Assembly (NCBI GenBank): GCA_012034865.1
Contig: JAAUOM010000010.1
Span: 1 to 64,000 of the forward strand
Length of the DNA: 64,000 nucleotides
Source: Acaryochloris sp. CRU_2_0
GTDB lineage: Bacteria; Cyanobacteriota; Cyanobacteriia; Thermosynechococcales; Thermosynechococcaceae
Direction of reading: 5' to 3'
Shown one piece after another: positions 28,553 through 38,858 of this stretch. Every line of letters begins with the position of its first letter. Within the stretch, counting starts at the first letter, position 1. The position numbers and the translations under genes were made by a program. The notes under the pieces were generated by a model. The model did not search any database. It had not been told where the DNA came from and saw only the letters and a program-made list of their open reading frames with translations.

Positions 28553-30463
28553 TTAATTGGTCTCCGTAAAATCAGCATCAATGACGTCATCATCCCCACT
28601 ACTGCTGCCAGCACCCGCATCAAAACCCGCACTGTCAGATTCACTAGCGCCTGCCGCTGTATCTCCCTGTTGGTAGAGCTGAGTACTAATGCTGTATAGC
28701 GCTTGCTGCAACTCCGTCGTCAGGGACTTGATTTGCTCGTGGTTGTCACTGGTAATGGCTTCCTTGAGATCCTTAATCAAGCCTTCAGCCTTTTCTTTAT
28801 CTGTACTAGACACCTTATCGCCTAATTCAGACAATTGCTTCTCAGCTTGATAGACCAAGGTATCAGCTTGGTTTTTAGCTTCAATTTTCTCCCGTCGCTC
28901 TTTGTCCATTGATGCGTTCTTTTCGGCATCTTGGACCATTTTGCTGACTTCATCATCGGATAGGGTGGAGGCACCAGTGATGCTAATGGACTGTTCTTTA
29001 CCCGTACCTTTTTCCTTGGCCGTGACATTGAGAATTCCGTTGGCGTCAATGTCAAAGGTGACTTCGATTTGAGGAATGCCTCTAGGTGCAGGTGGGATCC
29101 CATCTAAGCGGAATGTTCCCAAACTCTTGTTATCCGTAGACATTTCCCGCTCCCCTTGGAGCACATGAATCTCTACGTTGGTTTGACCATCCACAGCCGT
29201 TGAGAAGACTTCCGACTTCTTAGTGGGGATAGTGGTATTTCTGGGAATCAGCTTGGTCATCACCCCTCCTAGGGTTTCCACCCCTAGAGACAAGGGCGTA
29301 ACGTCCAGCAAGAGAATATCTTTGACTTCCCCTGCCAACACACCCGCTTGAATGGCAGCCCCAATGGCCACCACCTCATCAGGATTGACAGATTGGTTAG
29401 GTTCTTTACCAAGGACCTTCTTCACCACTTCTAGAACAGCCGGAATCCGGGTGGATCCACCCACCATCACCACTTCATCAAGGGCACTTTTATCAATCTT
29501 GGCATCCCGAATGGCATTCTCTACCGGAATCCGACAGCGATCAATGAGATCGGAGCACAGTTCTTCAAATTTGGCACGGGTCAGGGTCGTATCTAAGTGC
29601 TTGGGACCATCTTGAGTCGCGGTAATAAACGGCAAGTTCACATCCGCCTGGGTGACGTTCGATAGCTCAATTTTGGCTTTTTCTGCTGCTTCCGTTAGCC
29701 GTTGCAGAGCCTGTTTGTCTTTACGCAGGTCAATGCCTTCTGTCTTTTGAAACTCTCCCGCTAAGTAGTCAACGATTTTCTTGTCGAAGTCGTCCCCACC
29801 TAGGTGAGTGTCACCAGAGGTAGAGAGCACTTCAAAGACACCATCCCCTACTTCTAAGATGGAGACATCAAAGGTGCCTCCCCCTAAGTCAAAGACCAAA
29901 ATAGTTTCATTACTTTTTTTGTCCAAACCATAGGCCAAAGAGGCGGCGGTGGGTTCGTTGATAATCCGCAACACTTCTATCCCAGCAATTTTGCCAGCGT
30001 CTTTGGTGGCTTGTCGCTGGGAATCATTGAAGTAAGCAGGTACAGTAATGACGGCCTGGGTGACTTTTTCACCCAAATATTTACTGGCATCTTCGACCAA
30101 CTTCCGCAAGACTTGAGCAGAAATTTCTTCGGGGGCAAACTTCTTCCCAGCTGCCTGACAATCTAATTTGATACTGCCCCCTTCGTTAAGGATACTATAA
30201 GACACCTCGGTGGTCTCATGAGTGACTTCGTCTTGGCGGCGACCAATGAAGCGTTTGACAGAATAAAAGGTGTTCTCAGGATTCATCACCGATTGGCGTT
30301 TGGCAATTTGGCCGACGAGTCGATCCCCATTTTTCGCAAAAGCTACGACGGAGGGGGTGGTTCGGAATCCTTCCGCATTGGCAATGACGGTGGGCTTACC
30401 CCCTTCCATCACCGCAACACAGGAATTGGTGGTTCCAAGGTCTATTCCAACAACTTTTGCCAT
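28553..30463 (-). CDS. dnaK: Chaperone DnaK (Hsp70)
   Basis: ATP-driven cytosolic chaperone working with DnaJ and GrpE. The 636-residue protein has the ATPase domain ([10 protein letters not shown] at 6-15, [21 protein letters not shown]), linker [13 protein letters not shown] and a substrate domain. The acidic Gly/Ser-rich tail ends [11 protein letters not shown]. Start [10 protein letters not shown] at 30463 is preceded by AAGGAG on the minus strand; the open frame extends 22 codons upstream without similarity. No dnaJ or grpE lies adjacent, so this is a stand-alone copy; cyanobacteria carry several. No CIRCE element was found upstream. Confidence 0.97.
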   Translation of the reverse strand: MAKVVGIDLGTTNSCVAVMEGGKPTVIANAEGFRTTPSVVAFAKNGDRLVGQIAKRQSVMNPENTFYSVKRFIGRRQDEVTHETTEVSYSILNEGGSIKLDCQAAGKKFAPEEISAQVLRKLVEDASKYLGEKVTQAVITVPAYFNDSQRQATKDAGKIAGIEVLRIINEPTAASLAYGLDKKSNETILVFDLGGGTFDVSILEVGDGVFEVLSTSGDTHLGGDDFDKKIVDYLAGEFQKTEGIDLRKDKQALQRLTEAAEKAKIELSNVTQADVNLPFITATQDGPKHLDTTLTRAKFEELCSDLIDRCRIPVENAIRDAKIDKSALDEVVMVGGSTRIPAVLEVVKKVLGKEPNQSVNPDEVVAIGAAIQAGVLAGEVKDILLLDVTPLSLGVETLGGVMTKLIPRNTTIPTKKSEVFSTAVDGQTNVEIHVLQGEREMSTDNKSLGTFRLDGIPPAPRGIPQIEVTFDIDANGILNVTAKEKGTGKEQSISITGASTLSDDEVSKMVQDAEKNASMDKERREKIEAKNQADTLVYQAEKQLSELGDKVSSTDKEKAEGLIKDLKEAITSDNHEQIKSLTTELQQALYSISTQLYQQGDTAAGASESDSAGFDAGAGSSSGDDDVIDADFTETN

Positions 30464-30962
30464 AGGTTTCTTCAAGCTCCTTCTAAAAAAATTGTCTGTT
30501 AAGCAAATGCGTCCCTGACCAGCAGGCAAAATACCAATCGACAGAGCAGTGAGTAGGTTGGCAGGGCAAAAAGCAGCAAAGGCTGATTGACTTACATCTA
30601 TACTGAGGCTCTCTTATCCAGATCTTGAAGGTGTATTTACCGTACCTGGTGTTGGCGGTCTGGGGTTAGGACGCTCATCCCTTGATATTCAAGTGGAATA
30701 CCGAGGCAGAGAGACAAGCCTTGGTGGATAGAGGTTCTTTAAGTAGATCGCTCAATGTACGCCGTTTCTTAATCTGGAAACATCATTGCTGGGTGAACAC
30801 ATTCACCACTATAGACAGCAGCTCAATCCTCTGTCGGTGGGACAACCGTAACGCTAGGGTTGTATTTACCGATGACCACAGATCGGGCTAACCTCAGTCA
30901 ATTAGTGGGTTTCATAAAACCATGTGCTAGTATCTGTATCAGATCTCCTTGGGCAAGGGTGC
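30464..30962. other. Divergent intergenic region dnaK / HNH gene
   Basis: 499 bp with only short chance frames. I see no RNA gene, no CIRCE (TTAGCACTC) and no clear operator. It carries the promoters of both flanking genes. Confidence 0.45.
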
Positions 30963-31460
30963 ATGGGCAAAGTTCTCGTTCTGAATGCCTCCTATGAACC
31001 GCTCAATATCACCAGTTGGCGTCGAGCGGTTGTTTTAGTCCTCAAAGAAAAAGCGGAACAAGTTGAACACAATGGCAAGTTTGTGTATCGAGGTTTTCCC
31101 CTGCCAACTGTGATTCGCTTGCGTCAATATGTGCGCGTTCCCTACAAAGAGATTCCCCTCACCCGCCGCAATCTCCTGCATCGAGATAGTCATACCTGTC
31201 AATACTGTGGCCATGCTGGGGATGATTTGACGCTGGATCATGTGATGCCGCGATCGCGTGGTGGCGTCGATACCTGGGAAAATATGGTGACCGCCTGTGT
31301 GCGCTGCAATGTTAAAAAAGGCAACCGTACCCCCTATGAAGCCCGAATGAAACTGAAGCACCCCCCTCGTAGACCCTATAGCAGCTTATATTTTGAAGTC
31401 ACTAAGCATCTACGCAGTGGTGTACACCAAGAATGGCGAAAATACGTGATTGGTATGTGA
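30963..31460 (+). CDS. HNH endonuclease family protein
   Basis: A 165-residue protein conserved in cyanobacteria. The N-terminus GKVLVLNASYEPLNITSWRRAVVL precedes an HNH zinc-nuclease core: CQYCG, LTLDHVMPRSRGGVDTWENMVTACVRCNVKKGNRTP. All metal-binding and catalytic positions appear intact. ATG 30963 follows CAAGGGTG. Members of this subgroup are chromosomal and stand alone; the target is unknown. Confidence 0.9.
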   Translation: MGKVLVLNASYEPLNITSWRRAVVLVLKEKAEQVEHNGKFVYRGFPLPTVIRLRQYVRVPYKEIPLTRRNLLHRDSHTCQYCGHAGDDLTLDHVMPRSRGGVDTWENMVTACVRCNVKKGNRTPYEARMKLKHPPRRPYSSLYFEVTKHLRSGVHQEWRKYVIGM

Positions 31461-31722
31461 TTGACTATTAACGATTTACCCCCAAGAGTATGCCTCCTCA
31501 GGCCTTAGGGGTATCCTCATAGTAGGACTATGGCGATCGCAACTTAAGACTGTCAAAATTAAAGATAGGGGTGGGATCAAATCAACTCATTGTCTCACCA
31601 CCGATCCCAAGCTCCACGAATCGTGATAACCTGCGAAATCAGCGCTGACTTTAAAATTAAGGCAACCTACTTTCCAGACATGATTTCTGAATACTACTCC
31701 TTCCTCAATTTGGATTTTTATT

Positions 31723-32960
31723 ATGGTTTCAACTTCTTTGAAGTCAGTTGACCCGGTTCCAGAATCCCATTCAGCAACTATGATTGCACATGAGAAGTTG
31801 GGTATTCGCAGCGCGAATAACTTAACCAGCTTGAATGGGCGAGCCCAGGAACAGCGAACCGAGGCTTTAGAGAAAGTTCTAGAACGCCATCGAGGTGAAG
31901 CTCAACTCGTACTTTTACAAGACTTTCCTGATCCTGATGCCTTATCTTCTGCCTGGGCCTATAAGCTGATTGCCCAGCAATTCGATATCCAATGTGAGAT
32001 TCTCTATGCGGGCACCCTTAGCCACCAGGAAAATATTGCCCTTGTAAAATTGACAAACCTTCCCGTCCAGCGCTGGGCCTGTCAATCCCCTAAAACCAAA
32101 GAGAAAGACTTATCCATCTATCAAGGATGCGTTTTAATTGACAACCAAGGCAGCACTAGCCAGTTATTACCGGTTCTGCAAGAAGCGGGCATCCCTATTA
32201 CCATCATTGTCGATCACCATAGCCTGCAAGAAGGGGTTGAGGCTGAGTTCAAAGACGTGCGGCCCAACACCCGAGCCACGGCTACGATCATGACCCAATA
32301 CTTACAGGCAGGCTTGCTGGCTTTTGATAGCAGCCTCACCGAGCATGTCAAGTGTGCAACGGCGTTGATGCATGGACTACGCTCTGACACAAATTATTTA
32401 CGACAGGCTCAGGAAGAAGATTTCTTGGCTGCTGCCTACTTGAGTCGTTTCTACGATAGTCAATTGCTGAATACGGTTCTGCAATCTTCCCGCTCTAAGC
32501 AGGTAATGGATGTGATTGAGAGTGCCCTCAAAACCGCAGCGTTTACAACAATGTCACGATCGCAGGGGTAGGGTTTCTGCGTTATGACAATCGGGATGCT
32601 ATTCCTCAGGCGGCTGACTTTTTGGTCACGGAAGATAACGTACATACCGCTGTGGTCTACGGGATTGTCCATGACGAAGATGAGGACTTAGAACTGGTCG
32701 TGGGTTCCTTGCGTACGACCAAACTCACCCTCGATCCCGATGAATTTATCAAAGAAGCCTTTGGCCAAGATACCCAAGGCCGCTTCTTTGGCGGCGGACG
32801 TTCCCTAGCGGGCGGCTTTGAAATTCCCATAGGGTTTCTGTCGGGTCTCAATGAAAATCCGGACTATGCCAAATTGAAGTGGAATGCCTACGATACCCAG
32901 ATCAAACAAAAGCTTTTGCGCTTGGTTAACCCAGAGAATAGCGTTATTCCCAGTCGTTAA
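31723..32960 (+). CDS. DHH family phosphoesterase (one missing base)
   Basis: A 412-residue DHH/DHHA1 protein after adding one A to the A4 run near 32528, which restores [19 protein letters not shown] motifs: [15 protein letters not shown] (about residue 66), VLIDNQGS, and the name-giving VDHHSLQEG. The C-terminal part holds a [13 protein letters not shown] nucleic-acid/nucleotide-binding segment of DHHA1. The family includes NrnA-like nanoRNases and c-di-AMP phosphodiesterases; which applies here is open. ftsH follows on the same strand after 83 bp. Confidence 0.9.
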
Positions 32961-33043
32961 ACCCCACCTGCTGGAAGAATGGGTTAACATTAGTTAATAT
33001 AGCGATCGCATCGCCCCATTCTGAACCTGGAGGATTGAAGTCC

Positions 33044-34878
33044 GTGAATAAGCGGTGGAGAAATGCAGGATTATATGCACTGTTGGCCATTGTTGTCTTA
33101 GCATTGGGGACGGCTCTACTAGAGCGCCAGCCGGCTGATAACCCCACATGGCGTTACAGCAAGCTCATTGAAGAAGTTGAAAATAATCGCGTCGAGAAAA
33201 TTCGGATCAGTGTAGATCGAACCCTGGCGGAAGTGAAAATGGGGGAGAGTGAGATTACTGTCAACCTGCCACCGGATCCAGATCTCATTGATATTTTGAC
33301 CAAGAAAGACGTGGATATTTCAGTTCTTCCCCGCTCAGAAGAAGGGGCGTTGTTTAAGCTCCTGAGTACCTTTTTGGTGCCTGTCCTACTACTGGTGGGT
33401 CTGTTCTTCTTATTCCGGCGCGCCCAATCTGGACCGGGGAATCAAGCCCTTAACTTTGGTAAGTCCAAAGCCAGGGTACAAATGGAACCTCAAACCCAAG
33501 TCACGTTTAATGATGTTGCTGGAATTGAGCAAGCCAAATTAGAGCTGACAGAAGTGGTAGACTTCCTCAAAAATGCAGATCGCTTTACGGCGGTAGGAGC
33601 CAAAATCCCCAAGGGTGTCTTACTGGTTGGTCCTCCCGGAACCGGGAAAACCCTCCTGGCCAAAGCTGTTGCGGGTGAAGCTGGTGTCCCGTTCTTTTCC
33701 ATCTCTGGCTCTGAGTTTGTGGAAATGTTTGTGGGGGTAGGTGCCTCTCGCGTCAGAGACTTGTTTGAGCAAGCCAAATCCAATGCTCCCTGTATTGTCT
33801 TCATTGATGAGATTGATGCAGTCGGTCGACAAAGAGGCGCTGGCCTAGGGGGAGGGAACGATGAGCGCGAACAAACCCTCAACCAGTTACTCACAGAAAT
33901 GGACGGCTTTGAAGGGAATACGGGCATTATCATCATTGCAGCGACGAACCGCCCCGATGTGCTAGATGCGGCCTTGATGCGTCCAGGTCGTTTTGATCGG
34001 CAAGTGGTGGTGGATCGCCCTGACTACAAAGGTCGTCATGAGATTCTCAATGTCCATGCGCGGGGTAAAACCTTGGCCAAGGATGTTGACCTAGAGAAAA
34101 TGGCTCGTCGCACCCCTGGGTTTACGGGGGCTGATTTATCCAACCTCTTAAATGAGGCGGCTATCTTGGCGGCGCGTCGGAATCTGACCGAGATTTCCAT
34201 GGATGAAATCAATGACGCCATTGATCGCGTCATCGCTGGGCCTGAGAAGAAAGATCGCGTCATGAGTGAGCGCCGCAAGACCTTAGTGGCTTATCACGAA
34301 GCTGGACATGCCCTAGTGGGTGCCTTGATGCCAGACTATGATCCGGTGCAAAAAATCAGCATTATTCCTCGCGGTCGAGCGGGGGGGTTGACTTGGTTTA
34401 CGCCCAATGAAGACCAAATGGATTCTGGTCTCTATAGCCGTAGCTATCTCCAAAATCAGATGGCCGTTGCACTGGGGGGTCGAATTGCCGAAGAAATTAT
34501 CTTTGGTGAGGAAGAAGTCACCACCGGGGCTTCTAATGATCTCCAACAGGTGGCGCGGGTGGCTCGACAAATGATCACGCGCTTCGGCATGAGCGATCGC
34601 TTGGGTCCTGTGGCCCTAGGCCGTCAACAAGGCAATCCTTTTCTAGGCCGCGACATCATGAGTGAGCGGGATTTTTCCGAAGAGACCGCCGCCACCATTG
34701 ATGACGAAGTTCGCAATCTCGTTGATCAAGCTTACCGCCGTGCCAAAGAGGTATTGATCTCTAATCGCCCGGTATTAGACGAAATTGCCAGACGTCTGGT
34801 GGAAAAGAAACCGTTGATGCCGAGGAATTACAAGAGATCCTCAATACCAGTGATGTGAAAATGGCTGCGATCGCATAA
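33044..34878 (+). CDS. ftsH: ATP-dependent zinc metalloprotease FtsH (one missing base near the end)
   Basis: A membrane AAA+ protease that in cyanobacteria removes damaged photosystem II D1. Two membrane helices (about 8-26 and 110-128) flank a lumenal domain. Walker A GPPGTGKT is at about 196-203, Walker [13 protein letters not shown], second region of homology ATNRPDVLD, and zinc site HEAGH at about 418-422. The raw frame ends at 34858; one A added to the A4 run near 34803 gives ...[18 protein letters not shown]... and a stop at 34876-34878, 611 residues. The GTG start at 33044 has GGAGG at a proper 10-nt distance; TTG 33035 is too close. Confidence 0.96.
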
Positions 34879-34897
34879 TCAACCCCCTATTTCTCCT

Positions 34898-34920
34898 GCA
34901 CAGGAAATAGATTCCTGTGC
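34898..34920 (+). repeat. Hairpin downstream of ftsH
   Basis: GCACAGGAA / TTCCTGTGC, 9-bp perfect stem with a 5-nt loop, 19 bp past the ftsH stop. No T-run follows, so it may protect the 3' end; the true terminator is at 34979. Confidence 0.55.
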
Positions 34921-34978
34921 TTGTTTGATGGGGTTGCACTTACAATCCCCACCGCATTCACCCTTCAGCTACTCAAAA

Positions 34979-35006
34979 GGCTCTGCTCACCAGCAGAGCC
35001 TTTTTT
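34979..35006 (+). terminator. Rho-independent terminator after ftsH
   Basis: GGCTCTGCT / AGCAGAGCC, 9-bp perfect stem, 4-nt loop, followed by six T. Confidence 0.92.
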
Positions 35007-35099
35007 ATGGCTTATTCAGCTATAGGGATTGACAGCAGTTAAGCATAAGGGTAAAGTACATTTGTACTATTTCGGTTTCTATCTGGAGACTAATAAGTA

Positions 35100-35543
35100 A
35101 TGGCTGTAGATTTAACTTCTCCTATCCCCGTTGACCTTTCCACAAACGCTGATCAGGCCTATCGCCGTCAGCACCAATATCAACACCGCAAGTTAAAAAT
35201 GGTGATTCGGCATCGGCGGCGTTTGGTCTATTTACGCGCAGCTTTTCAGCGAGAACTGGATCGAGCCTTGAGTGCCCGACTCCAACAGGAATTAGCCCTC
35301 ACGATCCGCTTAGATGAACAGGAATTGGGACAAGCCCGTTTCATGGCTCATTTTGAATTTGCCGATCAGCAGTGGGTCTTAACCTGCCAACATCATTTGT
35401 GGCGCTGCGATTGGTTCTTTACCAACACCGCTCACCCCCAAGTGATTCACTGCACCCACCACACCTTAAAAAATCGTCTCTGCTATGCTCTAGGCCAATT
35501 TCAACATCAGCGAACCTGGGCTGAGAATTCTAGCGCAGCCTAA
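35100..35543 (+). CDS. Hypothetical protein, 147 residues
   Basis: A basic, Arg/Gln/His-rich soluble protein (YRRQHQYQHRKLKMVIRHRR...) with a better-ordered second half (FEFADQQWVLTCQHHLWRC). ATG 35100 follows GGAGACTAATAAGTA. No family recognised. The IS1 copy is inserted 6 bp beyond its stop codon. Confidence 0.6.
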   Translation: MAVDLTSPIPVDLSTNADQAYRRQHQYQHRKLKMVIRHRRRLVYLRAAFQRELDRALSARLQQELALTIRLDEQELGQARFMAHFEFADQQWVLTCQHHLWRCDWFFTNTAHPQVIHCTHHTLKNRLCYALGQFQHQRTWAENSSAA

Positions 35544-35968
35544 AAGTTTGGGTAGTCCTAAACAAGTTAAGGATGCATTGTAGTGGTGAACAAAGAGCCA
35601 AATGGCTCCAATGTGATTTTCCAGTTTTTTGGAGAAACAGAGGGTTTTACGCACTAATCGTGAGACTCGTTGGCGCATCGTACAGTTGAAGCGCTCAATA
35701 CAACTGGTTTTGCCTGTCTCTTTGCCAACCGCCTTGTGACGCTTATCAGGGAACACAAGGGCATAGGCACTCCAAAAATCCGTGTAAGCCACCACACACT
35801 GACGGTAGATACCAGACAACGAAGCCCAAAGTGCCCTCGCTCCTTGTTCAGAGCAATCAACCGACATGAATCCCGATACTTTCGCGGGTGTCGACATCCA
35901 AGGCAAGCCACACCCATTGTTTGTTGCCTTTATCGCCGACAAACGACCACATTTCATCACACTGAATC
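35490..35968 (-). pseudogene. insB: IS1 InsB part of transposase, frame broken
   Basis: Encodes the DDE catalytic part of the IS1 transposase. In the frame entered by a -1 shift at the A6G run, LRIQCDEMWSFVGDKGNKQ and WLALDVDTRESIG are seen; from about 35868 the protein continues in another frame with YTDFWSAYAL, CIERFNCTMRQRVSRLVRKTLCFSK and FVHHYNASL. One extra T in the GGTTG stretch near 35868 (or two missing bases) explains this. The frame then runs through the left element end into flanking DNA and stops at 35490. Catalytic residues remain, but the copy looks inactive as read. Confidence 0.75.
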
Positions 35969-36306
35969 CTCAGTTGCCCTTTTTTCTTGAGGACACAGCG
36001 ACCTGTCGAGGAATCGACTCGTATTTGCGGTTAACATAGTCCTGCAACCAAGTTTCGGATACGTCGCATACCCTTGAAATCCCTGCAAGAGGCATCTTTT
36101 CGAGTAAGAGTTTATCGATCAGCTCTTTGGTCGTTTGAGAAATCAGTTTTTGCTTGGGTGCCTTGACGAATTGTCGACCGCAGGCTTTGCACTTGTGATT
36201 TTGATTCCCGTTGTGAATGAAACCGTTTTTGACTACATTTTTCGATTCGCAGCTTGGGCAACTTGGCATGGGTCGTTAGTGAATAAGGATCTCCTCTGAA
36301 CTACCC
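35550..36306 (-). mobile_element. IS1-family insertion sequence, about 757 bp
   Basis: Imperfect terminal inverted repeats GGGTAGTCCTAAA (left, plus strand) and GGGTAGTTCAGA (right, minus strand) bound the element, and its size fits IS1 (about 768 bp). It carries insA and insB on the minus strand. I could not identify a clear 8-9 bp target duplication. It sits between the hypothetical gene and glmS. Confidence 0.8.
35970..36269 (-). CDS. insA: IS1 InsA, zinc finger and HTH part of transposase
   Basis: A 99-residue N-terminal half of the IS1 transposase. CPSCESKNVVKNG...CKACGRQF is the zinc finger and PLAGISRVCDVSETWLQDYVN the HTH that reads the inverted repeats. It ends after AGAAAAAAGGG; the A6G run is the expected programmed -1 frameshift site producing the InsA-InsB fusion. 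Confidence 0.88.
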   Translation of the reverse strand: MPSCPSCESKNVVKNGFIHNGNQNHKCKACGRQFVKAPKQKLISQTTKELIDKLLLEKMPLAGISRVCDVSETWLQDYVNRKYESIPRQVAVSSRKKGN

Positions 36307-36381
36307 CACCACGGTGGCTGGGGTTTCTAATTGAAGCCCGATGACCAATCCTATGCGGTCACTTTAGGGGTTTGGGGCAGT

Positions 36382-38274
36382 TTACTCAACGGTCACAGAT
36401 TTCGCTAAATTCCGGGGCTGATCGACATCAAGTCCGCGCAGGGCGGCAATGTGATAGGACAATAATTGCAGGGGTATGACCGTCAGCAGCGGTGAAATAA
36501 TTTCATCCACGGCAGGAACAGGCAGCAACGTGTCAAAGGTGTCTTTGGCTTCTTGTTCATCCATTGGCGTCACCCCAATCAGTTGGGCATCGCGGGCGCG
36601 GGCTTCTTGGGCATTGGAGAGCACTTTTTCAAAGACCGTTCCTGGCATGGCGATCGCAACCACAGGCACCTTGGCATCCAATAAGGCGATGGGGCCATGC
36701 TTCATTTCCCCCGCGGGATACCCTTCGGCATGGATATAGCTGATTTCTTTGAGTTTCAAAGCGCCTTCTAGGGCGATGGGGAAATTAATCCCTCTGCCGA
36801 TATAAATAAAATCCGTCGTCTCCACAAAATTATGGGCTAAGACCTCTACATACCGCTCCTGACTTTCGAGGACTTGCTCAAGCTGGGCGGGGAGCTGTTG
36901 TAATCCCTCAATAATCTCACCCAACCGCTGGACCGAGAGGGTCTGGCGCTGATAGGCCAAATCCAGAGCCAAAAAATAAAAGGCCATGAGTTGGGCCATA
37001 AAGGTTTTGGTGGCTGCCACCCCAATTTCAATCCCAGCATGGGTATCAATAATATTAGGGATCAGACGAGCTAGAGAACTTTCGGGGCGATTGGTAATCC
37101 CCAGCAAGCGAGGTTGAAAACGAGGGGGCTGCTGGGCACGACGCTGTTGTTCTGTTTCTAGGGCAGCTAAGGTATCGGCAGTCTCGCCCGATTGCGTCAC
37201 CCCAATCGTCAGGGTATTGGCCGTTAAGGGGGAGGGCGCATAGCGAAACTCCGAGGCATATTGGACAATCGTGGGAATGCCGGCCAATTGCTCTAGTAAA
37301 TACTTGCCTACCAAACTGGCATGCCAACTGGTTCCACAGGCCATGATTTGGATGCTTTCTAAATCTTGAGTCAGTTCTGGAGCCAAGTTCAAACGAATCG
37401 GATTGGTTCCACTGGTGGGTTGCCAATCACTGTCTAAATAATTCTCTAAGCAGGTTCGCACCACACCGGGCTGCTCATAAATTTCCTTGAGCATGAAATG
37501 TTTGAAGCCTTGTTTTTCCACCATCACCGGGTTCCAGTTCAAGGTGCGGGGGGGACGGCGAATGCGGTTGCCATCGAAGTGATGGAGGGTAACTCCTTGG
37601 GTTGTCAGGCGGGCAAGTTCTTGGTTTTCGAGGGTTAAGACTGTTCGGGTATGGTGAATTAAAGCGGGGGTATCGGACGCACAGAAAGATTCCCCTTTCC
37701 CTAAGCCCACGACTAAGGGGGCTTGCTGACGGGCCACAATCAGCTCATCGGGGAAATCGGCAGATACAACGGCGATCGCAAATGCTCCTTGCAAGCAATT
37801 GACCGCCTGCCGCACCGCCTCTAGAAGTAGAGACTCACCACCAGAATTGGCTTGCAGCCCTTGCAGCTTCTCCGCAATTAAATGGGGAATCACTTCCGTA
37901 TCCGTTTCTGAGCGGAACACACAGCCTCGTTCTTTCAGCTCTTCTCGCAGGTCTCGATAGTTTTCAATAATACCGTTTTGGACCACGGCCAATCGATCTA
38001 GGGCATCTCGATGGGGATGGGCATTGTGTTCTTCTGGCTTACCATGGGTTGCCCACCGTGTATGGCCAATGCCCAAGACTGCTGCCTTATCCCAATTAGC
38101 CAATTTTTCCTGGAGATGATGGAGCTTGCCCTTGGCGCGAATACAATGCAGTTGAGCCTCAGAAACCGTAGCAATCCCAGCAGAATCATACCCTCGATAT
38201 TCCAACTTCTGTAAACCGGAGAGCAAGATATTGCTTGCTTCTTGAGTGCCAATATAGCCAACAATCCCGCACAT
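36382..38274 (-). CDS. glmS: Glutamine-fructose-6-phosphate aminotransferase (isomerizing)
   Basis: Makes glucosamine-6-phosphate from fructose-6-phosphate and glutamine, the entry to peptidoglycan and lipid A sugars. The 630-residue enzyme has an N-terminal glutaminase domain with nucleophile Cys2 (MCGIVGYIG), GHTRWATHG and NGIIENY, and two SIS domains (CGTSWHASLVGKY, GVTQSGETADTLAAL, EGALKLKEISYIHAEG). The C-terminal PRNLAKSVTVE is canonical. The upstream region shows no recognisable glmS ribozyme. An IS1 copy lies 75 bp past the stop. Confidence 0.97.
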   Translation of the reverse strand: MCGIVGYIGTQEASNILLSGLQKLEYRGYDSAGIATVSEAQLHCIRAKGKLHHLQEKLANWDKAAVLGIGHTRWATHGKPEEHNAHPHRDALDRLAVVQNGIIENYRDLREELKERGCVFRSETDTEVIPHLIAEKLQGLQANSGGESLLLEAVRQAVNCLQGAFAIAVVSADFPDELIVARQQAPLVVGLGKGESFCASDTPALIHHTRTVLTLENQELARLTTQGVTLHHFDGNRIRRPPRTLNWNPVMVEKQGFKHFMLKEIYEQPGVVRTCLENYLDSDWQPTSGTNPIRLNLAPELTQDLESIQIMACGTSWHASLVGKYLLEQLAGIPTIVQYASEFRYAPSPLTANTLTIGVTQSGETADTLAALETEQQRRAQQPPRFQPRLLGITNRPESSLARLIPNIIDTHAGIEIGVAATKTFMAQLMAFYFLALDLAYQRQTLSVQRLGEIIEGLQQLPAQLEQVLESQERYVEVLAHNFVETTDFIYIGRGINFPIALEGALKLKEISYIHAEGYPAGEMKHGPIALLDAKVPVVAIAMPGTVFEKVLSNAQEARARDAQLIGVTPMDEQEAKDTFDTLLPVPAVDEIISPLLTVIPLQLLSYHIAALRGLDVDQPRNLAKSVTVE

Positions 38275-38594
38275 ATCCCAATCCCTGTCTTTGCGATCTC
38301 CACTAACGCAGTTTGCCGCAACTCAACCCTAAAAGGCAATCCCTTGACTCAAAATGGAATCCAATCCAGGAGATCGCGCCATTCGTCTGCTTCGGACGCA
38401 CTCCAAATCAAATGGAGATCCTGTGCAAGTGGATCAATGGGTGTTGCTGGGCGAATTCATAAGAGTCCCCAAGTGTGACCACCATTATGCCAGTATTCTG
38501 CTAGCAGTATAGCCTTCAAAATAATAGGCTAGGACAGTATCGATGCCGATTGCGTCTTCTTGTGAATCCTGAAACACCCGCCTCAAATTTAACA
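38275..38594. other. Intergenic region upstream of glmS
   Basis: 320 bp between glmS and the small LuxR-HTH gene. I see no ORF, RNA gene or ribozyme-like core in it; it probably contains the glmS promoter. Confidence 0.4.
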
Positions 38595-38858
38595 TCAGAC
38601 CAGGGGTACTGAATTGAGAATGCCTAGTTTTTCGAGTGCTTGGGCGATCGCTTCAGTGCGACTTTGCACCCCGAGTTTGCGAAAGATGCTTTCCAAGTGT
38701 TTTCGCACATTGCTGAGATGGATGTCTAGACGGTTGGCGATCGCTTGATTATCTTGACCCCGAATCACCCAATACAGAATTTCAGTTTCGCGGGAGCTTA
38801 ATCCCAGGAGTTCCAATGCTGACAGCAATGATAAAGTTTGTTCTTCGCAATTTCTCAA
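38595..38858 (-). CDS. Orphan LuxR-type HTH domain protein, 87 residues
   Basis: Consists almost entirely of a GerE/LuxR DNA-binding domain: LSSRETEILYWVIRGQDNQAIANRL and HLSNVRKHLESIFRKLGVQSRTEAIAQA. No receiver or ligand domain precedes it. Upstream on the same strand the frame is interrupted, so it may be the end of a decayed response regulator or a genuine single-domain regulator. Its neighbours, glmS and cydAB, give no target hint. Confidence 0.75.
   Translation of the reverse strand: MRNCEEQTLSLLSALELLGLSSRETEILYWVIRGQDNQAIANRLDIHLSNVRKHLESIFRKLGVQSRTEAIAQALEKLGILNSVPLV

Noticed and set aside
30464-30962. CIRCE element upstream of dnaK
   Set aside because: No TTAGCACTC / GAGTGCTAA pair is present.
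35540-36320. Target site duplication of the IS1 copy
   Set aside because: The flanks of the two inverted repeats share no convincing 8-9 bp sequence.
36303-36322. Hairpin CCCC...GGGG between the IS1 end and glmS as a terminator
   Set aside because: Only three T follow and it partly belongs to the IS end, so the call is too weak.
38275-38594. glmS ribozyme upstream of glmS
   Set aside because: No recognisable core or pairing pattern was seen, and cyanobacterial glmS genes are not known for it.
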